A DNA stretch of 64,000 nt, taken from contig NZ_CP109149.1 of the NCBI RefSeq assembly GCF_035920345.1, forward strand, positions 9,672,001 to 9,736,000, in the 5' to 3' direction. Under the pieces are notes generated by a model. It was not told the origin of the DNA. It saw nothing but the letters and a program-made list of their open reading frames with translations, and did no database searches. This DNA comes from Nocardia vinacea. Lineage in GTDB: Bacteria; Actinomycetota; Actinomycetes; Mycobacteriales; Mycobacteriaceae. Position numbers and translations under genes: made by a program. Within the stretch, counting starts at the first letter, position 1. Each line of letters opens with the position of its first letter. This document shows positions 16,745-26,991 of this stretch, piece by piece.

Positions 16745-18976
16745 TCAGCCCGACTTCTTGGCCTGCTCGCGGACCGTACCCGCCAATGCATTCGGCATCG
16801 GTTCGTGCCGGACATACGAGCGCGTGAAATCACCCGCGCCATGTGAGATGGAGCGCAGATCTATTGCGTAGCGGGTGAGTTCGAGCTCGGGCACCTCGGC
16901 GTGGATGCGGGTGCGGCCGGTGCCGTGCGGTTCAGTGCCGAGGACGCGTCCGCGGCGTCCGGACAGATCGCTGAGTACCGGACCGACGTAATCGTCGGTT
17001 ACCACCACCCATACGTCGGCGATCGGTTCGAGCAGGTCGATACCGGCGGCGGCCGCGGCCTCGCGCAACGCGAGCGCACCCGCTGTCTGGAATGCGGAAT
17101 CGGAGGAATCGACCGAATGCGCTTTGCCATCGAAAAGTGTCACGCGCAGATCGACCAGCGGGTACCCGGCCGCCACTCCGCGCAGCGCCTGGGCGCGCAC
17201 TCCCTTCTCCACTGACGGAATGAACTGCCGCGGTACGACTCCGCCCACCACCCGGTCGACGAATTCGATACCCGATCCACCCGGCAGCGGTTCCACTTCG
17301 ATCTCGCAGACCGCGTACTGTCCGTGCCCGCCCGACTGTTTGACGTGTCTGCCCTTGCCGGTTGCCTTGCCCGCGAACGTTTCCCGCAGCGCGACCTTGT
17401 GATCGGTCACGTCGACCTGCACGCCGAATCTGGTGCGCAACCGCTCCAGCGCGACATCGCGGTGTGCCTCACCCAGACACCACAGCACGATCTGGTGGGT
17501 ATCGGGATTCTGTTCCAGCCGGATCGCGGGATCCTCGGCCGCCAGCCGGGCCAGGCCGCTGGAGAGCTTGTCATCGTCCGCCTTACTGCGTGCCTGAATG
17601 GCGATGGGCAGCAGGGGATCCGGCATCTGCCATGGTTCGATCAGCAGCGGTGCGGCGGTGCCGGACAGGGTATCGCCGGTTTCCGCGTGGCTCAGTTTGG
17701 TGACATAGGCGATATCACCGGCGATAGCCTGGCCGAGTGGGCGCTGCTGCTTGCCGAACGGTGCGGTGATGGCGCCGATGCGCTCGTCCACATCGTGGCT
17801 TTCGTGGCCGCGGTCCTCCAGCCCGTGACCACAGACATGCACGGTGTCATCGGGTCGCAGGGTGCCGGAGAATACGCGGACCAGCGAGACACGGCCGACA
17901 TACGGATCAGAGGCGGTGCGGATCACTTCGGCAGCCAATGCGCCATCCGGATCGCAGCGCAAGGTGGTCGGCGCTGCGCCGTCGGAGGTGGTGACCGCCG
18001 AGACCGCATGTTCCGATGGGGTAGGAAATCCGCCGGTGATCAGCTCCAGCAGTTCGATCGTGCCGAGGCCTTGTTTGGCTCCTTCCGGGGCCGGCGCGCC
18101 GAACAGGACGGGATGGAAGCTGCCCCGGGCGACCGCGCGTTCGAGGTCCTCGACCAGCGCCGCCAGCTCGATCTCCTCACCGCCGAGATAGCGCTCCATC
18201 AGGGTTTCGTCTTCGCTCTCGGCGATGATGCCCTCGATCAGCCGGTTGCGCGCCTCCTCGAGCAGCGGCAGTTGATCGGCGGACGGTTCGCACTGGACCT
18301 CCTCACCGGAGGAGTAGTCCGCGACGCAGTGCGGCAGCAGCTCGACCAGTCCGGTCACCGGGCGATGACCGTCCGGACTCTTCGGCCCGTACACCGGAAG
18401 ATGCAGCGGCAGAATGTTTTCCGAGGAACCGCCGCCGAGTACCTGTCGACAGGTCTCGGTCATCTCGTCGAATTCGGCGCGTGCGGTATCGAGGTGGGTG
18501 ATCACGATGGCCCGCGGCATCCCGACCGCCGCGCACTCCTCCCACAGCGCGCGGGTCGCGCCGCTCACGGCCTCGGCGCCCTCGGCCGCCGAGATGACGA
18601 ACAGGGCCGCATCCGCCGCCCGCAGACCCGCGCGCAACTCACCGACGAAATCGGCGTATCCGGGAGTATCCAGCAGATTGATCTTGATCCCCTGCCACAC
18701 CATCGGCACCACCGACAGCTGCACCGATCGGTGCTGGCGGTGTTCGATCTCGTCGTAATCCGATAGCGACGTTCCGTCCTCCACCCGGCCCGCGCGGTTC
18801 ACCGCGCCCGCCGTGAGCGCCAACGCCTCCACCAACGTGGTCTTACCCGACCCACTGTGCCCGACCAGCACTACATTCCGGATGTCCTCCGGCCGCTGCG
18901 CCGCCACAGCCTTACCGTTGGTCCCTGCGGACGCACTCGCTTTCTCGACCATGTGTCTCGCTTTCTCGGTCGACAC
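16745..18976 (-). CDS. fusA2: Elongation factor G-like protein (EF-G2)
   Basis: A 743-residue translational GTPase paralogue. G1 is VGHSGSGKTT (~residues 38-47), G3 DTPGYADF, G4 THLD; domains II-V follow, with the EF-G domain IV block GKGRHVKQSGGHGQYAVCEIEVEP and the C-terminal EVPELELTRYAIDLRSISHGAG. Actinobacterial EF-G2 proteins share this layout but their role is uncertain; they do not replace EF-G in general translocation. The first start is GTG at 18976; an ATG 24 bases downstream (18952) is a close alternative. The island position, with no ribosomal genes beside it, is usual for this paralogue. Confidence 0.9.
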   Translation of the reverse strand: MSTEKARHMVEKASASAGTNGKAVAAQRPEDIRNVVLVGHSGSGKTTLVEALALTAGAVNRAGRVEDGTSLSDYDEIEHRQHRSVQLSVVPMVWQGIKINLLDTPGYADFVGELRAGLRAADAALFVISAAEGAEAVSGATRALWEECAAVGMPRAIVITHLDTARAEFDEMTETCRQVLGGGSSENILPLHLPVYGPKSPDGHRPVTGLVELLPHCVADYSSGEEVQCEPSADQLPLLEEARNRLIEGIIAESEDETLMERYLGGEEIELAALVEDLERAVARGSFHPVLFGAPAPEGAKQGLGTIELLELITGGFPTPSEHAVSAVTTSDGAAPTTLRCDPDGALAAEVIRTASDPYVGRVSLVRVFSGTLRPDDTVHVCGHGLEDRGHESHDVDERIGAITAPFGKQQRPLGQAIAGDIAYVTKLSHAETGDTLSGTAAPLLIEPWQMPDPLLPIAIQARSKADDDKLSSGLARLAAEDPAIRLEQNPDTHQIVLWCLGEAHRDVALERLRTRFGVQVDVTDHKVALRETFAGKATGKGRHVKQSGGHGQYAVCEIEVEPLPGGSGIEFVDRVVGGVVPRQFIPSVEKGVRAQALRGVAAGYPLVDLRVTLFDGKAHSVDSSDSAFQTAGALALREAAAAAGIDLLEPIADVWVVVTDDYVGPVLSDLSGRRGRVLGTEPHGTGRTRIHAEVPELELTRYAIDLRSISHGAGDFTRSYVRHEPMPNALAGTVREQAKKSG

Positions 18977-19079
18977 CTACGGTCCTTCGAGCTTCCCACC
19001 AGTGGTCGCATCGCGTGCACGGATCGGGCGATCCGATGTGTTCAAGTGCGCGTGAGGTGGCGTGCACGTGGGGTTCAGG

Positions 19080-19310
19080 TCGGGTGTGCTACGCACCTAC
19101 CTCGTGTCCGAGGCGCCGGGCGCAGCAGAGTGCCGTTTCGGCGGCCATCGGATCACTCCCGACTCGCCTGCACCGAACTGCTCGACGACGAACGCACAGA
19201 CACCGTCGCCGCGTTCTGGGTCCGCCGACGCCTGGTTCACCGACAACGGCATCATCACCCGAAAAGTGTTGATCGACAACGGTTCCTGCTACCGATTCCG
19301 CACCCGCGCC
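19080..19310 (+). pseudogene. IS481-type transposase remnant
   Basis: One frame reads DHSRLACTELLDDERTDTVA and AFWVR, then the frame shifts and continues ADAWFTDNGIITRKVLIDNGSCYRF. Together these match the DDE core of IS481-family transposases (D-H-S-R-L-A, then the second Asp in T/IDNGSCYRS). Nothing of the N-terminal HTH or the C-terminal Glu region is left, and no terminal inverted repeats were found. It is a second independent mobile-element scar in the 12.6-21 kb region. Flanks 18977-19080 and 19310-19400 show no gene. Confidence 0.75.
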
Positions 19311-19400
19311 CAAAAGGGGGCGGAACCTTGTTCAGGCCAACCCGAGCGGCAGTAGTGGGCCTTGCCTACTCGTATGCCGTGCGCGTTCCGCCGATCGTCG

Positions 19401-19754
19401 TCATCGGCCGGTTTCGTGCAGTTCGAGTTGGTTTCCCGAAGGATCGACGAGGAACGACTGACGCGAGGTGCCGATCAGTATCGGATCAGTGACCTCGATG
19501 CCGTCCGCTCGCAGCTTCACGATCGTCGCATCGAGCTCGTCGACGAGGATCGCGAGATGCTGGCCGCGCGCCTCGGGTGGCTCGGCGGGCAGCAGGTGCA
19601 CCTGCTGCCCGCCGAGGTCGAGCCAGATTCCGGGCGGGAGACTGCTCGGCCGGTCGGTGCGCCGGGTCAGCCCAAGTTTTCCTGTGTAGAACTCCGCGGC
19701 CTCTTCGAGGTCGCGCACCGCGATCGCGACATGGTGGAGGGCTCGTGGGGTCAT
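19401..19754 (-). CDS. VOC family protein (glyoxalase-like)
   Basis: A 117-residue vicinal-oxygen-chelate protein: ALHHVAIAVRDLEEAAEFYTGKLGLT at the N-terminus with a metal His, QHLAILVDELDAT in the second half and DPSGNQLELHET with the C-terminal Glu. It resembles methylmalonyl-CoA epimerase or glyoxalase I halves and lactoylglutathione-lyase-like proteins, but the substrate is unknown. The ATG giving MTPRALHHV is preferred over one 36 bases upstream since it begins the fold directly. Confidence 0.85.
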   Translation of the reverse strand: MTPRALHHVAIAVRDLEEAAEFYTGKLGLTRRTDRPSSLPPGIWLDLGGQQVHLLPAEPPEARGQHLAILVDELDATIVKLRADGIEVTDPILIGTSRQSFLVDPSGNQLELHETGR

Positions 19755-20357
19755 CAGCTGGTCCTCACTTCGTGTACCCAGTGCCCTCACCTACCGCGCC
19801 TGATGAGCTGAAGATGCATGAATGCATTGTCGTGGAAGGGTGGGGATGGTCCGCCGGATTGTTCCGCCTGCCGGAAAGTCGCCCACCTGGAACGTAGGTT
19901 AACTAAATATTAGCTATATCTGCTCGCTTTATTCGATCCATGCGCCAACCTGCGCCAACCTGCGCCGACGTCACCGCGGTGGTCCTGTCCGAGGCCTCCT
20001 CGCGGTCGACCCAACTCAACTCGTTGAACTATCAAAACCCAGGTAGACGTGCCGCGAGTGCGGCACAGGCTCGCAGCAGTCTCCGTTGTCCCCTTACCTC
20101 GCGCACGAAAGAGGCGCACAATGATTGCGATACACCGGCTTCAGGGTTTGTGGTCGGCGGGTAGCTGGATATCCGCCGACCGCATACGGACGGGCATCCG
20201 TCGTGATGAAAGCGTCCACATACTGGGTCGCGGCGCCTGGATCCGCTGCTGGCATCGCGGCCGCGCTCCACCACACTCAATGCCGGGCACCGCGAATGCT
20301 GCCTGTAGCGACTATGGCCGCCGCCAGTTTCGGCACTATCGATCGAAAGGAAGCGCC
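19755..20357. other. 603-base gap, AT-rich in part, no supported gene
   Basis: An AT-rich patch near 19896-19925 (TTAACTAAATATTAGC) contrasts with the local GC. It is followed at 19941-19970 by three short tandem units of TGCGCCAACC. Open frames here lack ribosome-binding sites and homology. The right end supplies the leader of the SnoaL-like gene (GAAAGGAAG at 20344-20352). Confidence 0.5.
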
Positions 20358-20792
20358 ATGTCAGAGCAGAACAAGGCCACCGCCAAGCGCATCCTCGACG
20401 CATGGAACATGCGAGACCTCGATGTATTCGACGAGGTGATTGCGGCTGACTGGATCAACCACGATCCACAGAACCCGTTCGCCGATGTCCATGGTCCCGA
20501 CGGGTTCAAAAAGTTCGTGCAAATGTATCTCGCCGCGTTTTCGGATCAACGGTTCTTGGTCAACGAACAGATCGCCGAAGGCGATTTCGTCACTACCCGA
20601 TGGACGGGGACAGGCACCAACGACGGTGAGATGATGGGCATGTCCCCGACAGGCAAATCAGCGGTCGTTCAGGGAATCACAATCAATCGCTTCCAGGACG
20701 GCAAGATCGTCGAAAGCTGGTCATGTTGGGACACCCTCGGGATGATGCAGCAACTCGGTGTCGTCCAGCCGGCGCACTCGGCAACAACGTGA
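20358..20792 (+). CDS. SnoaL-like ester cyclase / NTF2-fold protein
   Basis: A 144-residue single-domain protein of the SnoaL polyketide-cyclase-like group. Diagnostic features are the start EQNKATAKRILDAWNMRDLD, the DWINHDPQNP block with the conserved Asn-His-Asp, FVTTRWTGTGTNDGEMMG and the closing GKIVESWSCWDTLGMMQQLG. Members range from cyclases to stress-related proteins; no polyketide genes are nearby, so an actual cyclase role is not implied. ATG with a good GAAAGGAAG site. It is flanked by non-coding DNA on both sides. Confidence 0.85.
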   Translation: MSEQNKATAKRILDAWNMRDLDVFDEVIAADWINHDPQNPFADVHGPDGFKKFVQMYLAAFSDQRFLVNEQIAEGDFVTTRWTGTGTNDGEMMGMSPTGKSAVVQGITINRFQDGKIVESWSCWDTLGMMQQLGVVQPAHSATT

Positions 20793-21021
20793 CTCGCACC
20801 GTATCCTCGCAACTCTTGGATAAGGTCAAGTGCGGCAGTGAAATCCGAGTCGGCGGTTGTATACGCCCACGAGAAGCCGGATCTCGCTGACGCGCAGTTC
20901 GCTATGGTTTCCCGAGGCTGCGAATCCAGTCGCGGCGCTCCGCGTTCCATCGAGATCATTGCAGCCACTGGCGATCGAACCCAGCAGCGTCGGCCGCCTG
21001 GTTCGATCGCCGCGGCGGCAG

Positions 21022-22038
21022 TCAGCTGCCGAAGCGGGACAGGACGGAGCTGGCCTCCTGGGAGGCGGTGCCCTCTCGAGCGAGATGCGCCATGGCAGGG
21101 GAGATTTCGCGGCCGTGGTGGGCCATTGCCTGGGCGTACAACCGTCCCGCGCGGTAGGAGGAGCGGACCAGTGGCCCGGCCATGACACCGGCGAAGCCGA
21201 TTTCCTCAGCCATGCGGGAGTGCTCGACGAATTCCTCCGGCTTGACCCAGCGGTCCACCGGATGGTGGCGCGGGGAGGGCCGCAGGTACTGGGTGATGGT
21301 GAGGATGTCGCAGCCGGCCTCGTGCAGGTCGCGCATGGCCTGGGTGACTTCCTCGGGGGTTTCGCCCATGCCGAGGATCAGGTTCGACTTGGTGACCAGG
21401 CCGTCCTCGCGGGCGGCAGTCAGCACGGCGAGGGAGCGCTCGTAGCGGAATGCCGGGCGGATCCGCTTGAAGATGCGGGGCACCGTCTCCAGGTTGTGTG
21501 CGAGCACCTCCGGGCGGGCGGAGAAGACCTCGGCCAGCTGCTCGGGGACCGCGTTGAAGTCCGGGATGAGCAGTTCGACGCCGGTGTTCGGGTTCAAAGC
21601 CTTGATGGCGCGGACGGTTTCGGCGTAGAGCCAGGCCCCGCCGTCCTCGAGATCGTCACGCGCGACGCCGGTGATGGTGGAGTAGCGCAGGCCCATCGCC
21701 TGGACACTTTCGGCGACCCGGCGCGGCTCGTCGCGGTCGAGTGCGGCCGGTTTGCCGGTGTCGATCTGGCAGAAGTCGCAGCGGCGGGTGCACTGTTCGC
21801 CGCCGATGAGGAAGGTGGCCTCACGGTCTTCCCAGCATTCGAAGATGTTGGGACAACCCGCCTCCTCGCACACCGTGTGCAGGCCTTCGCGTTTCACCAG
21901 GCCCTTGAGTTCGGTGTACTCGGGGCCCATCTTGGCTCGGGTCCGAATCCATTGAGGCTTGCGCTCGATCGGGGTCTCCGCGTTGCGCGCCTCGATGCGT
22001 AGCAGTTTGCGTCCTGCCGGTGCTGAAGCTGAGGTCAC
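21022..22038 (-). CDS. lipA: Lipoyl synthase
   Basis: A 338-residue radical-SAM enzyme that inserts two sulfurs into protein-bound octanoyl groups. The auxiliary cluster Cys are in [13 protein letters not shown] and the radical-SAM CxxxCxxC in [11 protein letters not shown]; the C-terminal RSSYRAG supplies the Ser ligand. Start GTG at 22038. It follows lipB by 78 bases on the same strand; together they lipoylate the E2 encoded upstream and, presumably, GcvH. Confidence 0.97.
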   Translation of the reverse strand: MTSASAPAGRKLLRIEARNAETPIERKPQWIRTRAKMGPEYTELKGLVKREGLHTVCEEAGCPNIFECWEDREATFLIGGEQCTRRCDFCQIDTGKPAALDRDEPRRVAESVQAMGLRYSTITGVARDDLEDGGAWLYAETVRAIKALNPNTGVELLIPDFNAVPEQLAEVFSARPEVLAHNLETVPRIFKRIRPAFRYERSLAVLTAAREDGLVTKSNLILGMGETPEEVTQAMRDLHEAGCDILTITQYLRPSPRHHPVDRWVKPEEFVEHSRMAEEIGFAGVMAGPLVRSSYRAGRLYAQAMAHHGREISPAMAHLAREGTASQEASSVLSRFGS

Positions 22039-22116
22039 TCGATCGACCTTACGCCTGCCGTGCGCCGCCGTCGGATGCAGTCCATCACTGTCCCGGGCAA
22101 CGCGATAGCAGCCGAC

Positions 22117-22851
22117 TCATTCGGCTTTCGCAGGCTCGGCGGCCGGTGCGGCGCGGACGATGTCGTGTGCGGTCACCGAGAGTTCGCCATTGAGCGCGCG
22201 GGTGATCGCAGCGGCGACGAGCGGCTTGACTTCGGCCACCGTGACTTCGCGACCGAGTTCGCGCGTCAGCGTGGTGACACCGGCGTCGCGGATGCCGCAG
22301 GGGACGATCGCCTGGAAGCCGTCGAGCGCGGAATTGCAGTTGAGCGAGATGCCGTGCAGTGCGACGCCCTGCTGTACCCGCACGCCGATCTGGGCGACCT
22401 TGCGCTCGGAGTAGAGCTCGGTCGCGGCCAGCCAGACACCGGAACGGCCTTCGACCCGCCCGCAATTCAGGCCCAGCCCGGTGCAGACGGTGATCAGCGC
22501 TTCTTCCAGCCTGCGGACGTAGTGCACGACATCCACCGGCTCGGCCAGCCGCACGATCGGGTAGCCGACCAGCTGGCCCGGCCCGTGCCAGGTGATCTTG
22601 CCGCCGCGATCGACCTGCACCACCGGGCTTCCATCGATCGGCAGATCCTCGGCCTCGGTGCGGCGACCAGCGGTGTAGACCGACGGGTGCTCGAGCAGGA
22701 GCAGATGGTCGGAGCCCTCCCCGGCGGCCCGCTGCGCGGCGATCGACCGCTGCATTTCCCATGCGCTGTGGTAATCGATGAGTCCGAGATCCTCGACCAC
22801 GATCGGGGTCGTATCGAATCGGGCGGACCACGTGGTACGCGTGTCGTTCAC
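22117..22851 (-). CDS. lipB: Octanoyl-[acyl-carrier-protein]:protein N-octanoyltransferase
   Basis: A 244-residue enzyme that transfers octanoyl from ACP to lipoyl domains. Family motifs: [34 protein letters not shown], and [18 protein letters not shown] with the catalytic Lys, then [18 protein letters not shown] with the catalytic Cys. The GTG at 22851 gives MNDTRTTW and is preferred over longer frames that read through the intergenic DNA. Typical length is ~220-230, so the C-terminal Ala-rich tail is a small extension. Confidence 0.95.
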   Translation of the reverse strand: MNDTRTTWSARFDTTPIVVEDLGLIDYHSAWEMQRSIAAQRAAGEGSDHLLLLEHPSVYTAGRRTEAEDLPIDGSPVVQVDRGGKITWHGPGQLVGYPIVRLAEPVDVVHYVRRLEEALITVCTGLGLNCGRVEGRSGVWLAATELYSERKVAQIGVRVQQGVALHGISLNCNSALDGFQAIVPCGIRDAGVTTLTRELGREVTVAEVKPLVAAAITRALNGELSVTAHDIVRAAPAAEPAKAE

Positions 22852-22949
22852 GCCCTTGACGGTACGCCCAGAGTCAGCGCCGAATGAACCAGTACGGTGT
22901 GGCGGATGCCACAGGGTAGCCGGGTTTAGTTCAGCGGATCCGAGAGTCG

Positions 22950-23483
22950 CTAGTCGCCCTCGACCGGCAGGGTCAGTTGCATCAGCGTCAGATCCATCCA
23001 GCGACCGAATTTGCGGCCCACTTCCGGCAACTCCCCGACGGTGCAGAAATCGAATCGCTCGTGCAGCGCGATCGAACCGGTATTGCTGGATTCGATCGCG
23101 GCGACCATGGCGTGCACGGTGCCCGCTTCGCGGGCGCGCTCGATCAGCGCGGTGAGCAGGGCGCTGGCAATACCGCGGCGGTGGAAACGGTCGGCGACGT
23201 AGACCGAATTCTCCACGGTGAAGCGGTAACCCGATCGGGTCCGCCACGGGCCGTAGCTGGCGTAACCGGCGACCTCGCCGCCGATATCGGCGACCAGAAT
23301 GGGTAGCCCGGCGGCGGTGCGCCCACGGAACCAGGCGCGTCGATCGTCGAGATCGACCTGTTCGTGATCCCAGATGGCGGTAGAGGTGGCGATATTCGCA
23401 TTGTGGATGACGAGGATCTCGGGCAGATCGCCCTCATGCGCGTCGCGGATGACGGTGGCACCTCGGGTGTCTAGCTCAGTCAT
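22950..23483 (-). CDS. GNAT N-acetyltransferase, phosphinothricin-acetyltransferase-like
   Basis: A 177-residue GCN5-related acetyltransferase. [19 protein letters not shown] and [18 protein letters not shown] at the N-terminus and [17 protein letters not shown] (acetyl-CoA loop) mark the Pat/YncA group, which acetylates amino-acid analogues such as methionine sulfoximine or phosphinothricin. ATG at 23483 gives MTELDTRG. It is inserted between lipB and the TIGR01777 gene, which are neighbours in M. tuberculosis, so it may be a lineage-specific addition. Confidence 0.85.
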   Translation of the reverse strand: MTELDTRGATVIRDAHEGDLPEILVIHNANIATSTAIWDHEQVDLDDRRAWFRGRTAAGLPILVADIGGEVAGYASYGPWRTRSGYRFTVENSVYVADRFHRRGIASALLTALIERAREAGTVHAMVAAIESSNTGSIALHERFDFCTVGELPEVGRKFGRWMDLTLMQLTLPVEGD

Positions 23484-23590
23484 CGATCTACTCCATGGGG
23501 ACGCTTGGCAATTGGCTCCGATGCCTGGACCAATGTGCTGCCGGTGAATGTCGACGCGCGGTCGACACACTGCCGGGCTCGGGTCCAGCG

Positions 23591-24496
23591 TCATCGGTCG
23601 TCATCATGGCCCAAGGCAGCCGCGAGCGCGGCACCGATCGTCTGGTGCTGGAACGGATAACCCGCCTCTTCCAGCGCCGTCGGAATCGCGCGCGGCCCGT
23701 TCAGGATCGCCTCTTCGGCGAATTCGCCGATCAGCGCGCGTAATGCGAACGCGGGCACCACGAATGGGGTCGGCCGGTGCAGCACACGCCCCAGTGCCCG
23801 ATTGAATTCGGCATTGGTGACCGGTGCCGGACCAACCGAATTGATCGGCCCGGCAATGCTGTCGTGGGTAAGCGCGAAGATGATCGCGCCGATCTCGTCG
23901 GCCATCGAGACCCACGGCGTGTACTGCCGTCCATTGCCGAGTCGGCCACCGAGTCCGAGCGAATACAGCGGCTGCAGCATGCCGAGCATGCCGCCGTGAT
24001 GGGACAGCACCACGGCACTGCGCAGCAACACCGTGCGCACACCCGCATCGACGGCGGGTTTGGTCGCGGCCTCCCAGTCCCGGCAGAGGGTGGCAAGGAA
24101 ACCCGTTCCCGCGGGGGTGGTTTCGTCGACCACCCGGTTGCCGGTGGCGCCGCCGTAGTAGTGCACGCCGCTGGCATTCACCAGCACCGGCACTCCAGCG
24201 GCGGCGACCGCATTGGCCAGGACATCGGTCGGGGTCAGCCGACTGTCACGCAGCTCCTGTTTGTAGCTGCCGTTCCAGCGCCGCCTGCCGATGCTCGCCC
24301 CGCAGAGGTTGACCAGCGCGTCGGCACCCCGCAGGGCCCGCTCGTCCAGATCGGCGCGAGCGGGATCCCAGCGGTATTCGTCCGGCGCGTTGGGGGAGCG
24401 GCGTACCAATCTGGCGACTTCATGCCCCTCGCGGCGCAACGCCGCGACGAGTGCCGTCCCGATCAGCCCGGACGAACCGGCGATCACCACCTTCAT
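23591..24496 (-). CDS. TIGR01777-type NAD-dependent epimerase/dehydratase family protein
   Basis: A 301-residue extended-SDR-like protein. N-terminal Rossmann motif GSSGLIGTAL, NLCGASIGRRRW, then VNASGVHYYGG (the SDR Ser-Tyr region with YYG) and the C-terminal DUF1731 segment FVVPAFALRALIGEFAEE. Activity is not known; the family is often found beside plastid or bacterial division and lipoate genes. It starts 23 bases after the dlaT stop, so it is in that operon. Confidence 0.9.
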   Translation of the reverse strand: MKVVIAGSSGLIGTALVAALRREGHEVARLVRRSPNAPDEYRWDPARADLDERALRGADALVNLCGASIGRRRWNGSYKQELRDSRLTPTDVLANAVAAAGVPVLVNASGVHYYGGATGNRVVDETTPAGTGFLATLCRDWEAATKPAVDAGVRTVLLRSAVVLSHHGGMLGMLQPLYSLGLGGRLGNGRQYTPWVSMADEIGAIIFALTHDSIAGPINSVGPAPVTNAEFNRALGRVLHRPTPFVVPAFALRALIGEFAEEAILNGPRAIPTALEEAGYPFQHQTIGAALAAALGHDDDR

Positions 24497-24519
24497 ACGC
24501 GACAGACGACCCTTTCCGA

Positions 24520-26292
24520 CTACAGACCGAGGTCCGCCTCGAACGCCGCTTCCTCGAGCCGGTGCCGGATCGTGGTCAGGAAGCGACCGGCGTCGGCGCC
24601 GTCGATGAGGCGGTGATCGTAGGTGAGCGGCAGGTAGCACATGGACCGAACGCCGATGGACTCGTTGCCGGTCTCATCGGTGACCACCACCGGACGCTTG
24701 ACGATGGCACCCGTGCCGAGCATGCCCGCCTGCGGCGGAACCAGGATCGGAGTATCGAACAGCGCGCCCTGGCTGCCGATATTGGTGATGGTGAAGGTGC
24801 CACCGGCCAGCTCGTCCGGCTTGAGGCCACCGGTGCGGGCGCGGTTGGCGATATCGGCGATGGCGCGGGCCAGTCCGGCCAGCGACAGGTCGCTGGCGTT
24901 GTGGATCACCGGGGACAGCAGCCCCTGCTCGGTGTCGACGGCGATGCCGAGGTGCACCGAGGCGTGGTAGGTGATCTCCTTGGTGGCCTCGTCGTAGCTG
25001 GCATTCACATTCGGGTGCACCCCGAGCGCCTCGACCACCGCCTTGGCGAAGAACGGCAGGAACGTCAGGTTGACGCCCTCGCGGTCCTTGAACGCGGCCT
25101 TGGTCTGGCTGCGCAGCGCCGCGATCTTGGTGACATCCGCCTCGTGCACCTGGGTCAGCTGCGCGGTGGTCTGCAGCGATTCCCGGGTCTTGGTCGCGGT
25201 GATCTGGCGGATGCGGCTCGCCTTCTGCACGGTGCCGCGCAGGTGCGCCAGCTGCGACGGGACCGCGGCGGCGGGCGCCTTCGCGGCCGGTGCGGCTGCC
25301 GCGGGGGCGGCTGCGGCCGGAGCCGGTGTCTGCTTGGCCTCGACGGCGGCGAGCACATCCTGCTTGCGGATGCGTCCGCCGACACCGGAGCCGGTGATGG
25401 TGGCGAGGTTGACGCCGTTCTCCTCGGCCAGCTTGCGGACCAGGGGGGTGACGTACGGGGTCGCGCCGTTGCCGGAGGTGTCCGGAGCCGGAGCCGTGGC
25501 GGCCGGAGCCGGAGCAGGCTTGGGGGCAGGGGCAGGGGCAGGTGCCGGAGCGGCGGCCGCGGGTGCCGGAGCAGGGGCGGGTGCCGGGGCTGCAGGTGCA
25601 GGTGCCGGTGCGGGGGCGGCGGGTGACGGTGCGGGGGCGGCGGGTGCCGGTGCGGCGGCCGCGGGGGCGCCGCTGCCGATCACGCCGAGCTGTCCACCGA
25701 CGGCGACGACATCGTCTTCCTGCGCGGAGATTTCCAGCAGGGTGCCCGCGACGGGCGAGGGGATCTCGGTGTCGACCTTATCGGTGGAGACCTCGAGTAG
25801 CGGCTCGTCGACGGCGACCTGGTCACCGACCTGCTTGAGCCAGCGGGTGACGGTGCCCTCGGTAACCGACTCGCCGAGTTCCGGCATCTTGACCGGGGTG
25901 CCCGACGCGGCGGCGGGGGCGGGTGCGGCGGGAGCCGCGGGTGCTGGGGCCGCAGCGGCGGCAGCCGGCGCTGGGGCCGGTTCCGGTGCTGGGGCCGGGG
26001 CGGGTGCAGGCGCGGCTTCAGGTGCGGGTGCGGCGGCGGGCGCGGGCGCTTCGCCGGCTTCGCTGATCACACCGAGCTCACCGCCGACCTCGACGACGTC
26101 ATCCTCGGCGGCGACGATCTTCGACAACACACCCGCCGCCGGCGACGGGATCTCGGTGTCGACCTTATCGGTGGAGACCTCGAGCAGTGGCTCGTCGACC
26201 TCGACCGTGTCTCCTTCCTGCTTCAGCCACCTGGTCACCGTTCCCTCGGTGACGCTCTCACCAAGAGCCGGCATCTGGACGGAGAAGGCCAT
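24520..26292 (-). CDS. sucB: Dihydrolipoamide acyltransferase, E2 of pyruvate/2-oxoglutarate dehydrogenase
   Basis: A 590-residue E2. Two lipoyl domains near residues 1-80 and 120-200 each carry the [12 protein letters not shown] modification site; they are joined by long Ala/Pro linkers. The peripheral-subunit-binding domain ([19 protein letters not shown]) is at about residues 330-370 and the catalytic domain ends with [16 protein letters not shown], including the catalytic His-Asp. The actinobacterial enzyme (DlaT) is shared by pyruvate and branched-chain dehydrogenases and, in mycobacteria, by peroxynitrite defence. ATG at 26292; the frame upstream is not conserved. It heads a minus-strand run with lipB and lipA, which modify it. 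Confidence 0.95.
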   Translation of the reverse strand: MAFSVQMPALGESVTEGTVTRWLKQEGDTVEVDEPLLEVSTDKVDTEIPSPAAGVLSKIVAAEDDVVEVGGELGVISEAGEAPAPAAAPAPEAAPAPAPAPAPEPAPAPAAAAAAPAPAAPAAPAPAAASGTPVKMPELGESVTEGTVTRWLKQVGDQVAVDEPLLEVSTDKVDTEIPSPVAGTLLEISAQEDDVVAVGGQLGVIGSGAPAAAAPAPAAPAPSPAAPAPAPAPAAPAPAPAPAPAAAAPAPAPAPAPKPAPAPAATAPAPDTSGNGATPYVTPLVRKLAEENGVNLATITGSGVGGRIRKQDVLAAVEAKQTPAPAAAAPAAAAPAAKAPAAAVPSQLAHLRGTVQKASRIRQITATKTRESLQTTAQLTQVHEADVTKIAALRSQTKAAFKDREGVNLTFLPFFAKAVVEALGVHPNVNASYDEATKEITYHASVHLGIAVDTEQGLLSPVIHNASDLSLAGLARAIADIANRARTGGLKPDELAGGTFTITNIGSQGALFDTPILVPPQAGMLGTGAIVKRPVVVTDETGNESIGVRSMCYLPLTYDHRLIDGADAGRFLTTIRHRLEEAAFEADLGL

Positions 26293-26551
26293 GTCCGTTG
26301 ACTCCTCTGACTGCTCGACGGGTTCTACAACAGTTGATCTCACTGCGAACACCCACCGCGGGTCGCGATGGGTGTCCGAAAGCCACCGATCATTGTGCGT
26401 GGCACCGGAGATCTGTGTGGTTCTTGTACCGCGATCCATCCTTGCACTCGTCCGCGAGACGTGTAGCACAGGGCAGCGAACTACACGGTGCTGGCAAGAT
26501 GGAATGACCGGTGCCGAGCACTCGATAACCGGTGGAAGGAGGTCGGCGTCG

Positions 26552-26914
26552 TTGGGTTTGCTGGATCGTTTCCGAGGCGGCGCGGCCCGGGGTGGCAGCG
26601 CTTTACGTGGGGGTTCGGGTAGCGGCGACGATGCGCGCTATCTCGCCGAGTGGGTACGCACCCATACCGGGGTGGAGGGCTACGTGGAGCCGAAGACGAC
26701 CGTGACGGATGTCACTGTCGTGTTGGTCGCGGCCGACGGTGAATGGACCCGTCGGGTGGTCGGCGAGCGCGGTGCGCGACGGCTAGCCGGAGATTTGCGG
26801 ATTCCCGTTTACGACGTCCACAAGACCGGTTATCCGCAACGGATGCGCGACTATGACGCCCGCAAGCGGATCGAGCGCCAACGGGCGCTGGAACGCGAAT
26901 TGGACGACTTGTAG
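26552..26914 (+). CDS. Conserved small protein of unknown function
   Basis: A 120-residue basic protein. The TTG at 26552 was chosen because GGAAGGAGG lies about 10 bases before it and the protein then begins [10 protein letters not shown], a common cytosolic start; an upstream ATG lacks such a site. The central part [37 protein letters not shown] looks like a small alpha/beta fold; the end is a charged helix ([18 protein letters not shown]). Homologues beside dlaT in actinobacteria are sometimes called oxidoreductases without clear basis. Divergent from the sucB operon. Confidence 0.7.
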   Translation: MGLLDRFRGGAARGGSALRGGSGSGDDARYLAEWVRTHTGVEGYVEPKTTVTDVTVVLVAADGEWTRRVVGERGARRLAGDLRIPVYDVHKTGYPQRMRDYDARKRIERQRALERELDDL

Positions 26915-26949
26915 GGCTGTTCTTTTCGTTCAATTTGTTCGCGGGCCGT

Positions 26950-26982
26950 GGTGCGACGCCGGGGAATCCCGGACGCCGCACC
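26950..26982. terminator. Hairpin between convergent genes
   Basis: Imperfect stem GGTGCGACGCCGGG-GAAT-CCCGGACGCCGCACC (arms not perfectly complementary) lies between the stops of the small plus-strand gene and pepA. Confidence 0.6.
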
Positions 26983-26991
26983 GGCATTCGG

